The notes beneath the pieces are model-generated. The model was not told the DNA's origin. It saw nothing but the letters and a program-made list of their open reading frames with translations, and did not search any database. A stretch of DNA of 11,168 bases, from positions 1 through 11,168 of the forward strand of contig JBFHRB010000103.1 in assembly GCA_041591915.1 (NCBI GenBank), in the 5' to 3' direction. This document shows positions 1 through 5,844 of the stretch, piece by piece. The position numbers and the translations under genes are program-made. Each line of letters begins with the position of its first letter. The stretch's first letter is position 1. The DNA comes from JBFHRB01 sp041591915 (GTDB lineage: Bacteria > Actinomycetota > Nitriliruptoria > Nitriliruptorales > Nitriliruptoraceae).

Positions 1-1179
1 CTCGCGGGCGTGCTCTTCGCGATCGCGCCGCCCTTCGAACAGGTCGCGACCTACGACGAGACCGCCTTCCTCGGCGAGGACGCGGGCGCGATCAAGGGCG
101 GGTTCCTGCTCGCGGACGGCTGGCCGGACGACGACTTCTCACGCACGATCGCCGTCGTCGTGGAGAGCACGGACGGCCCGCTCGACGAGGCCGACGAGCG
201 CTGGATCGCCGACCTCGCGGCCTGGGTCGAGGGGCCGGACGCACCCGAGGCGCTGGACATGGCCACGACCTACGTCGACGACGAGCGCGCCCGCGACTTC
301 CTGCTGTCCGCCGACGGCGAGGCCACCTTCGTCGTCATCGGCATGGCCGTCCCCCCGTTCACGCCCCCCGCCAACGAGGGCGTCGCCGAGCTGCGTGCCC
401 ACATCGCCTCGACCGCCATCCCGGCCGGCACCGACGTCTACGTCACCGGCACGGGCGGCGTCGCCGCCGACGAGTCGCAGGCCATCGATGACGGCGTCAA
501 CCGCACACACGCCATCACGCTGCTGCTCGTCGTGCTGATCCTCCTGTGGGTGTACCGCTCCCCCGTCGCACCGCTCGTGCCGCTGCTGACGATCGGCGTG
601 GCCTTCGTCGTCTCCCTGTCGACGGTGTCGCTGCTCGCGCAGGCCGGCATGCAGGTCGCCTCGCTCTACGAGCAGTTCTCGATCGTCATCGTCTTCGGCG
701 CGGGCACCGACTACTGCCTGTTCGTCGTGTCCCGCTACCACGAGGAGCTCAAGCTCGGCGAGGAGCGCGGCTACCGCCCCAACCGGGCCCTGCGTCGTCG
801 CACGACCGTCGCCACGATGCTCGTCCTCGGCGGCGTGATCGGCTCCTCCGCGGGCACCACCATCGCCGGGTTCCTGTCGATGTCCGTCGCCGAGTTCGGC
901 CTGTTCCGCAACATGGGCCCCGCCATGGCCGTCGCGGTGGCCATCACGCTCGCCGCGGCGCTCACGTTCACCCCCGCGCTGCTGCGGGTCTTCGGCCGCA
1001 ACCTGTTCTGGCCGCACCTGCCGATCAAGGGCGACCACGGCGCCACCGAGCCGCTCGTCGAGCTCCGCGCCGACGAGCTCGACCTCCCCCACGACCCGCT
1101 CGAGCTCCTCGAGGGACACGAGTCGCACGGCGCCGACGGGTCGGCCGCGGAGGACGAGCCCGAGGCGGTGCGCGCATGA
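1..1179 (+). CDS. MMPL-family exporter, N-terminal half (5' end cut by window edge)
   Basis: The frame is open from base 1, so the start codon and most of the first membrane helix lie outside the window; a GTG at 10 sits inside the hydrophobic run and is unlikely to be the start. 392 residues are visible: the end of helix 1, an extracytoplasmic domain (about residues 13-168), then five hydrophobic segments (about 171-190, 195-217, 226-245, 272-294, 303-327). The motif GTDYCLFVVSRYHEE (about 235-249) matches the GxDYxLFLxSRxxEE signature of MMPL/RND proteins, where the Asp-Tyr pair lies in the proton-relay helix. Such proteins export lipids or hydrophobic compounds across the inner membrane using the proton gradient; the substrate here is unknown. 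A helix count of six and an acidic tail (about 340-392) mean only half of a standard twelve-helix protein. Its TGA overlaps the ATG of the next gene (ATGA), so the two halves are probably made together and assemble. Confidence 0.9.
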   Translation, partial: LAGVLFAIAPPFEQVATYDETAFLGEDAGAIKGGFLLADGWPDDDFSRTIAVVVESTDGPLDEADERWIADLAAWVEGPDAPEALDMATTYVDDERARDFLLSADGEATFVVIGMAVPPFTPPANEGVAELRAHIASTAIPAGTDVYVTGTGGVAADESQAIDDGVNRTHAITLLLVVLILLWVYRSPVAPLVPLLTIGVAFVVSLSTVSLLAQAGMQVASLYEQFSIVIVFGAGTDYCLFVVSRYHEELKLGEERGYRPNRALRRRTTVATMLVLGGVIGSSAGTTIAGFLSMSVAEFGLFRNMGPAMAVAVAITLAAALTFTPALLRVFGRNLFWPHLPIKGDHGATEPLVELRADELDLPHDPLELLEGHESHGADGSAAEDEPEAVRA

Positions 1180-3131
1180 AGCTCGACGACACGAGCATCT
1201 GGGCCCGCATCTCGCGGCTGGTCGTCACCCGTCCCGTCTGGGTGCTCGGCCTCGCACTCCTGCTCATCCTGCCGCCGCTGCTGGCCCTGCCGTCCATGCG
1301 GCTCTCCCACGACACCCTCGCCGAGCTCCCGCCGGAGACCGAGTCGGTCCGGGGCTTCGAGGTCCTGAGCGAGCACTTCCCGACGGGCGAGGTCGCGCCC
1401 CTCATCCTCGTCATCGAGGACGAGGATTCGATCTGGGAGCCGGCCAACTTCCGGGCACTGGCGGACCTCTCCCGCAACCTCAAGCGCCTCGACATGGTCG
1501 CCACCGTGCGCAGCGTCGCGATGCCGACCGATGGCGAGCGCCCCGACGTCTCCGAGCTCGAGGGCGACGCGGCGGCAGCGGCCGAGTTCCCCGAGCGACT
1601 CCGCGAGGCCGCCAACGGTGCGAGCCGCATCGAGGACGGCGTCGCCCAGGTGCGCGACGGGCTGCTGCAGATCCAGGCGCGACTCCCCGAGCTCGACGAG
1701 GGCCTCGACGACGCCGGCGACGGCACGACCGCGCTCCTCGACGGCGTCCGCGCGCTGCGCGACGGCCTGGGGGAGCTGCAGGCCGGCGTTCGCGAGCTCG
1801 AGGCCGGCCTGGTCGAGGCACGCGACGGCGCCGCCACGCTGCGCGACGAGATCGCCGTCCCCACCGACGACGCCATCCGCGAGGCCTGGGACGCGCTCAG
1901 CGACTTCACGGTCGGGGTCACCGACCCCGAGTACCAGCGTGCCGCCGAGAACGTCGGCGAGGCGTACGGGCGCATCACGGGCGAGCACCCCGTGACCGGC
2001 GAGCCCGTCCAGGCCGGCTACGGCGGCCTCGCCGCCTCGCTCGACGACCTCGCGACCGGGCTGGACGCCGCCGTGGCCGGCACTGGCCAGCTCGCGGCCG
2101 GCACGACCCAGCTCGACCAGGGCCTCGCCCAGGTCGAGGACGGCCTCGTGCAGCTCCGCGACGGCCTCGTCGAGGCCGGACCGGGCATCGCCCGCCTGCG
2201 GGACGGCGTCTCCCAGCTCGTCGACGGCACCGCGCAGCTGCAGGACGGCTCGTCGCAGCTGGCCGACGGACTCGCGGCCGGCGCGATCCAGGTCGAGGAG
2301 GCCGGCCTGACCGACCTCGTGCTCGGCGGCGACGGCAGCCCGTTCGTGCTCACCGCCGGGATGATCGAGGCCGTGCCACAGCTCCGCGAGGACCTCGGGT
2401 TCTTCGTGGCCGACGACGACACGCGCACGCGCATCTTCATCGGGCTGAAGGCCTCGCCGTTCGAGCAGAGCTCGATCGAGGGCGTGAGTGAGATCGAGGA
2501 GCTCACCCGCTTCTCGCTGCAGGGCAGCGACCTCGACGACGCGACGGTCGCCGCGACCGGTGTGTCCGCCTTCTTCAACGACGTCGACGAGGCCGCGTCC
2601 GCGGACTTCCTGATCGTGGTCATCGCGGTGGTGCTGAGCGTCTTCGCGGTCCTCGTGCTGCTGCTGCGCGCGCTCGTCGCGCCGCTCTACATGGTCATCA
2701 CGGTCCTCATGAGCTACGGCGCCGCGCTCGGCGTCACCACGATCGTGTTCCAGAACCTGCTCGGACAGAAGGGCCTGGCCTGGTGGCTTCCGGCGTTCCT
2801 GTACGTGCTGCTCGTCGCCCTGGGCGCCGACTACAACATCTACCTCATGAGCCGTGTCCGCGAGGAGGCCGAGACCAAGGAGACGGTCGCGGCCGTCGCC
2901 GAGGGCGTGCGCCTGACCGGCGGCGTCATCACGTCGGCCGGCCTCATCCTGGCCGGCACGTTCGCCGCGATGATGGCAGCGCCGATGACGTCGCTGCAGC
3001 AGATGGGCTTCGCGACGACGGTGGGCATCCTGCTCGACACCTTCGTGGTCCGCACGTTCCTCGTGCCCTCGATCGCCACGCTCCTCGGCCGGGCGAACTG
3101 GTGGCCCAGCGCCCGGGCCCAGCGCGCCTAG
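1176..3131 (+). CDS. MMPL-family exporter, C-terminal half with LxxG heptad-repeat domain
   Basis: The ATG at 1176 overlaps the stop of the previous gene and has a GAGGCGG Shine-Dalgarno-like stretch about 7 bases upstream, giving 651 residues. Helix 1 is at about 21-39; it is followed by the sequence SHDTLAELPPETESVRGFEVL, typical of the start of the second half of actinobacterial and Firmicutes (YdgH-like) MMPL proteins. A very large external loop (about 40-475) contains two blocks of seven-residue repeats with Leu and Gly (about 149-226 and 284-370). Five more helices follow from about 477, with GADYNIYLMSRVREE (about 549-563) as the MMPL proton-relay signature. The protein is inferred to pair with the upstream half to form one proton-driven exporter in the cytoplasmic membrane. 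The repeat domain resembles those of YhgE/Pip-type proteins and may form a long coiled stalk or contact surface. Substrate unknown. An alternative is that each half works as a homodimer. Confidence 0.9.
   Translation: MKLDDTSIWARISRLVVTRPVWVLGLALLLILPPLLALPSMRLSHDTLAELPPETESVRGFEVLSEHFPTGEVAPLILVIEDEDSIWEPANFRALADLSRNLKRLDMVATVRSVAMPTDGERPDVSELEGDAAAAAEFPERLREAANGASRIEDGVAQVRDGLLQIQARLPELDEGLDDAGDGTTALLDGVRALRDGLGELQAGVRELEAGLVEARDGAATLRDEIAVPTDDAIREAWDALSDFTVGVTDPEYQRAAENVGEAYGRITGEHPVTGEPVQAGYGGLAASLDDLATGLDAAVAGTGQLAAGTTQLDQGLAQVEDGLVQLRDGLVEAGPGIARLRDGVSQLVDGTAQLQDGSSQLADGLAAGAIQVEEAGLTDLVLGGDGSPFVLTAGMIEAVPQLREDLGFFVADDDTRTRIFIGLKASPFEQSSIEGVSEIEELTRFSLQGSDLDDATVAATGVSAFFNDVDEAASADFLIVVIAVVLSVFAVLVLLLRALVAPLYMVITVLMSYGAALGVTTIVFQNLLGQKGLAWWLPAFLYVLLVALGADYNIYLMSRVREEAETKETVAAVAEGVRLTGGVITSAGLILAGTFAAMMAAPMTSLQQMGFATTVGILLDTFVVRTFLVPSIATLLGRANWWPSARAQRA
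1620..2286 (+). repeat. Two blocks of Leu-x-x-Gly heptad repeats inside the exporter's outer loop
   Basis: At protein level the segments at about 1620-1853 and 2026-2286 repeat a seven-residue unit with Gly and Leu/Val three to four residues apart, for example QLRDGLVEAGPGIARLRDG. This is the pattern known from YhgE/Pip and some MMPL proteins (X-X-X-Leu-X-X-Gly heptads). The blocks are separated by about 57 non-repeat residues (227-283). The DNA is correspondingly repetitive (many gacggc/ctcgac units) but diverged, so recombination between units looks limited. Confidence 0.75.
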
Positions 3132-3158
3132 GCGGCGCCCATCACCCGCCGGGCCGTT

Positions 3159-3192
3159 CGGACGTCCGCGCGTGCCCGGAGGACCCCCGTCC
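3159..3192. promoter_or_regulatory. Palindrome pair upstream of the HTH gene (possible operator)
   Basis: CGGACGTCCG at 3159-3168 is a perfect 10-bp palindrome. A second copy of its core with a spacer, GGAC-CCCC-GTCC, lies at 3181-3192, about 21 bp further on. Both lie between the exporter's stop codon and the promoter candidate of the next gene. They could be a tandem operator, possibly for the helix-turn-helix protein encoded immediately downstream. In DNA this GC-rich, short palindromes also arise by chance, so the call is tentative. Confidence 0.25.
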
Positions 3193-3193
3193 G

Positions 3194-3233
3194 TGTCACA
3201 CCCCCTGCGTACGGTGGGTGGTGACAGGAGGTG
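3194..3233 (+). promoter_or_regulatory. Promoter candidate, flanking inverted repeat and strong RBS
   Basis: TACGGT at 3210-3215 fits the actinobacterial TAnnnT -10 box; no good -35 is visible. The box sits between TGTCAC (3194-3199) and GTGACA (3221-3226), a perfect 6-bp inverted repeat with a 21-base gap, a layout that would suit a repressor covering the promoter. The second arm shares one base with AGGAGG (3226-3231), a full Shine-Dalgarno. That site decides the start of the next gene: it is 8 bases before the GTG at 3240 but would overlap the GTG at 3231. Confidence 0.4.
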
Positions 3234-3239
3234 TTTGTC

Positions 3240-4100
3240 GTGGCTGAGGCGCCCGAGCACCACCAGGACCGTCCCGAGGGCGTCGCCGAGCAGGCGTCCC
3301 TCCCCTTCGGCGAGTCCACCCCCATCCCGTTCGAACTGACCGCCCGGGCCAGGCGCGTCGTCGACCCCGAGGGCCTGCCACGGCTCGAGGTCATCACCGA
3401 CGGGCCACGCGCGCGCAGGACCTTCGCGCCGCCTTCGTCGCCGATCGTCGGCACCGCTGCACGCGAGGACGACGACGCCAGCGAGCAGATGCGCCGCGCC
3501 CGGGCACGGGCGTTGCGCCACGCCGGCGCCTCCATCAGCGACATCGCGGCCGCCGTCGGGGGCGACGAGCTCGACGTCCACGCCTGGGTCGACGACGTCC
3601 GCGTCGACACCTCGGGTCCGCGGCTGCGGCCCGTCCCGACGGCCGCGCTCAACCGCGAGGCGTCCGAGCGCCGCGCCGCCTGGGAGCAGGTCCGGCGTGG
3701 CGCCCGAGAGGCCGCGTCCGAGCGCCTCGATCGCGAGGACGGCCACTTCGCCGTGGGCCTCGCGCTCCTGGCCGGCGGGCTCGAGTGCGGTCCGCACACG
3801 GCGATCCTCGCCACCGGCGACCAGCACTACGCGAGGGCCGCCGTCCGGTGGCTGCTGGCCGAGACCGACCTCGAACCACGGGACCTCCGGATCGTGCTGC
3901 AGACCGGTCCCGACGTCGCCGCGGACGTCGCCGTGCATGCGTGGGCGGAGGCGCTGGGCATCGAGGCGGCGGAGATCCGCACGGCCATCTGGCGGCAGGC
4001 ACCCGAGCGTGACGGCCAGCGAGCCCTCATCCGGCTGGGGTCGCCCGCGCTCTCGGCACGCCTCGCCGGCTGGCTCGACGCCTTCCTCGCCAGGGACTGA
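3240..4100 (+). CDS. Helix-turn-helix protein with C-terminal homing-endonuclease-like domain (putative)
   Basis: Start chosen as GTG 3240 because AGGAGG lies 8 bases upstream; the product is 286 residues. Residues 1-83 are Pro/Glu-rich and probably flexible. Residues about 84-121 (RARALRHAGASISDIAAAVGG then HAWVDDV) look like a resolvase- or transposase-type helix-turn-helix. A basic, charged helix follows (about 136-170). The C-terminal part (about 174-286) contains GLALLAGGLECG, a segment ending RIVLQTGPDVAADVAVHAW, and a final WLDAF. This order resembles an actinobacterial group of HTH proteins whose second domain has a LAGLIDADG-like fold, in which a short hydrophobic helix is followed by strands and a W-rich end. 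Here the acidic catalytic positions are not evident, so I infer a DNA-binding regulator rather than a nuclease. The similarity is from memory of the pattern, not a search. It is a separate unit from the exporter, with its own promoter candidate. Confidence 0.8.
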   Translation: MAEAPEHHQDRPEGVAEQASLPFGESTPIPFELTARARRVVDPEGLPRLEVITDGPRARRTFAPPSSPIVGTAAREDDDASEQMRRARARALRHAGASISDIAAAVGGDELDVHAWVDDVRVDTSGPRLRPVPTAALNREASERRAAWEQVRRGAREAASERLDREDGHFAVGLALLAGGLECGPHTAILATGDQHYARAAVRWLLAETDLEPRDLRIVLQTGPDVAADVAVHAWAEALGIEAAEIRTAIWRQAPERDGQRALIRLGSPALSARLAGWLDAFLARD

Positions 4101-4140
4101 GCCACCGCCTGCCCTCGCCGTCGTCGGCATCGTGCCGCCG

Positions 4141-4156
4141 TAGGCTGTGTGCGATG
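4141..4156 (+). promoter_or_regulatory. Leaderless promoter candidate for the Rieske gene
   Basis: TAGGCT (4141-4146) matches TAnnnT and is followed by exactly 7 bases and then the ATG at 4154. Transcription normally begins about 7 bases after the -10 box, so the message would begin at or next to the start codon. There is no Shine-Dalgarno in the bases just upstream, which agrees with leaderless translation. No convincing -35 is seen. Confidence 0.5.
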
Positions 4157-4480
4157 ATCGACTTCCTGCGTGTCGCCCCGTCCGGCGACGTCACCTCACG
4201 CGGCTTCACCCGGGTGCGTGCCGACCAGCGCGAGATCCTGCTCGTCCGCGTCGCCGACGGCACGGTGGCCGCCTTCAACCTCGCCTGCCCCCACCAGGGC
4301 CACTCCATGGGCCAGGGCGGCCTGTCCCCCGAGGGCGACATCGAGTGCCCCCACCACTTCTACTGCTACGACCCGACCACGGGCCAGAACACGTGGCCCG
4401 GCGACGAGGACGACCCTCGCCTGCCGCTGTTCGAGGTCCGCGAACACGACGGCTGGATCTGGGTCCGCCTGGGCGGCTGA
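4154..4480 (+). CDS. Small soluble Rieske [2Fe-2S] ferredoxin
   Basis: The 108-residue protein is a single Rieske domain. The cluster ligands are C45-x-H47 and C65-x2-H68, separated by 17 residues, which is the standard spacing; the surrounding words NLACPHQGHS and IECPHHFYCYDPTTG are typical of ferredoxins of the NirD or dioxygenase-ferredoxin type. There is no signal peptide or membrane helix, so it should be cytoplasmic and carry electrons to an oxygenase or reductase. No partner oxygenase, reductase or nitrite reductase gene is in the window, so the partner is unknown. The frame upstream of ATG 4154 has no RBS, and the promoter candidate abuts the ATG. Its TGA (4478-4480) directly touches the stop codon of the convergent sigma factor gene. 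Confidence 0.93.
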   Translation: MIDFLRVAPSGDVTSRGFTRVRADQREILLVRVADGTVAAFNLACPHQGHSMGQGGLSPEGDIECPHHFYCYDPTTGQNTWPGDEDDPRLPLFEVREHDGWIWVRLGG

Positions 4481-5683
4481 TCAGCTCTCGTCGAGGTACC
4501 CGGCGAGGCTGTCCGCGTACGACGGATGGCGCAGCTTCGCCAAGGCCTTGGCCTCGATCTGGCGGATGCGCTCTCGCGTCAGGCCGAGTTGCTGTCCGAC
4601 CTGCTCGAGCGTCTGTGGCTCGCCGTCGACGAGCCCGAAGCGCTGCTCGATGACGAGCCGCTCGCGGTCGCCGAGCTCGTGCAGGACGCTGGCGAGGTGG
4701 CGCTGCAGCAGCAGGTGCGCGGCGACCTCGAGCGGCACCTCCGCGTGGTCGTCCTCGACCAGGTCGCCGAGGGACCCGTCCTCGCTCTCGCCGATCGGCG
4801 CATCGAGGCTGGCCGGGTCGATCTCGTAGCCGAGCAGCTCCTCGACACGCTCGGGGTCGAGCTCGACCGCCTCGGCGAGCTCCTCGATCGTCGGGTCGCG
4901 CCCGAGCTTGAGGACGAGCTGGCGCTGCACGCGACCGATCTTGTTCAGCGTCTCGACGAGGTGGACCGGGATCCGGATCGTGCGCGACTGGTCGGCGATC
5001 CCGCGGCTGATCATCTGCCGGATCCACCACGTGGCGTACGTCGAGAACTTGTAGCCCTTGGTGGGGTCGAACTTCTCGACCGCGCGGATGAGGCCGAGAT
5101 TGCCCTCCTGCAGGAGGTCCGGGAACATCAGGCCACGGCCCACGTAGCGCTTGGCGATCGACACGACCAGACGGAGGTTGGCCTCGACCAGCCGCCGGGT
5201 CGCCGCGTTGCCGTCGCGGTGGACCTGCCGCAGCCGGACGCGATCCTCGAGCGGCAGCCGCGAACGATCCTCCAGCAGTCGCGCTGCGGCGCGCCCCGCC
5301 GCGATGCGCTTCGCGAGGTCGACCTCCTCGTCGGCCGTCAGGAGGTCGACCCTCCCGATCTCGTTGAGGTACAGCCGGACGGGGTCGACGGTCGACGTGA
5401 CGTGGTGCGCCGCCTGGGCGGCCTCCGGGGACTCCCCCATGTCGACGACGACGATGCCGCGGCGCGCGAGCTGGCGTCGGACCTCGGCCGCCGTGGTGTC
5501 GCCGACGAGCAGCACGGCCTCGTCTATCTCCCTCGACGTGACGAAGCCCCGGTCCTCCGCGTGCTCGACGAGCTCCTGGAAGTGCTCGCTGCGGTGGACC
5601 GGGCGGTGATCGCGGAGGTCGACGACCGCGGCCGTGTCCCCACCCTCGTCGAGGGCCGGACCGGTTCCTGAACGGGTGCCCAC
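4481..5683 (-). CDS. rpoD: Primary sigma factor (sigma-70 group 1, RpoD/SigA)
   Basis: This directs RNA polymerase to housekeeping promoters. The 400-residue product has all sigma-70 regions: a short region 1.1 (about 35-82), 1.2 (about 99-131), region 2 (163-241) with DLLQEGNLGLIRAVEKFDP and STYATWWIRQ, region 3 (242-290), the 3.2 finger APIGESEDGSLGD (295-307), and region 4 (333-388) with the helix-turn-helix TLEQVGQQLGLTRERIRQIE (358-377) that reads the -35 box. Region 1.1, region 1.2 and near-identity to RpoD in 2.4 and 4.2 mark it as the primary factor rather than a group 2 paralogue. At the position matching E. coli T440, which contacts the -10 box, this protein has S226, while the Q437 equivalent (Q223) is kept. 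The start is GTG 5683, with GGGGA 6 bases upstream. It lies downstream of dnaG on the same strand. Confidence 0.95.
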   Translation of the reverse strand: MGTRSGTGPALDEGGDTAAVVDLRDHRPVHRSEHFQELVEHAEDRGFVTSREIDEAVLLVGDTTAAEVRRQLARRGIVVVDMGESPEAAQAAHHVTSTVDPVRLYLNEIGRVDLLTADEEVDLAKRIAAGRAAARLLEDRSRLPLEDRVRLRQVHRDGNAATRRLVEANLRLVVSIAKRYVGRGLMFPDLLQEGNLGLIRAVEKFDPTKGYKFSTYATWWIRQMISRGIADQSRTIRIPVHLVETLNKIGRVQRQLVLKLGRDPTIEELAEAVELDPERVEELLGYEIDPASLDAPIGESEDGSLGDLVEDDHAEVPLEVAAHLLLQRHLASVLHELGDRERLVIEQRFGLVDGEPQTLEQVGQQLGLTRERIRQIEAKALAKLRHPSYADSLAGYLDES

Positions 5684-5701
5684 TGCACGTCCCCGCCGAT
5701 G

Positions 5702-5720
5702 CTACGCCGCTACGGCGTAG
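5702..5720 (-). promoter_or_regulatory. Hairpin or operator in the rpoD leader
   Basis: CTACGCCG (5702-5709) and CGGCGTAG (5713-5720) form a perfect 8-bp inverted repeat with a 3-base loop. It lies 18 bases upstream of the rpoD GTG. If transcription starts after the TACAGT box at 5733-5728, the hairpin would be at the very 5' end of the message, leaving the Shine-Dalgarno free. It could stabilise the mRNA or be a protein-binding site. It is not a terminator: no T-run follows on the minus strand. Confidence 0.5.
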
Positions 5721-5727
5721 ACCAGAG

Positions 5728-5733
5728 ACTGTA
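5728..5733 (-). promoter_or_regulatory. -10 candidate for rpoD
   Basis: On the minus strand TACAGT fits TAnnnT and would start transcription near 5721, giving a leader of about 38 bases. A second TAnnnT word, TAGCAT (minus strand, 5704-5699), is closer to the gene but would place the start within the Shine-Dalgarno region. No clear -35 was found. A promoter of its own is expected, because a hairpin separates rpoD from dnaG. Confidence 0.4.
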
Positions 5734-5811
5734 ACGCCGTCCGCGGTCGCGTGACGGCGGAACGCGGGCAAGCAACCACGAACGGCCACAAGGGACTACG
5801 GGCGTTGACCA

Positions 5812-5841
5812 CCGGTCGGCCGGTCTCCCGGGGCCGACCGG
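5812..5841 (-). terminator. Hairpin after dnaG (terminator or attenuator before rpoD)
   Basis: CCGGTCGGCC (5812-5821) and GGCCGACCGG (5832-5841) form a perfect 10-bp stem with a 10-base loop. It begins 3 bases beyond the dnaG stop codon on the minus strand. There is no U-tract, as is common for actinobacterial hairpin terminators. It probably ends or attenuates dnaG transcripts and lowers read-through into rpoD. Confidence 0.65.
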
Positions 5842-5844
5842 CGG

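Noticed and set aside
771..4130. A very long minus-strand open frame (over 1100 codons) opposite the exporter and HTH genes
   Set aside because: It is a shadow caused by high GC: its translation is Arg/Gly/Asp-rich with no domain sense, while the plus-strand frames carry clear MMPL motifs and start sites.
4526..5671. Plus-strand open frame opposite rpoD
   Set aside because: The minus strand encodes an unmistakable sigma-70 protein; the opposite frame is a compositional artefact with no motif.
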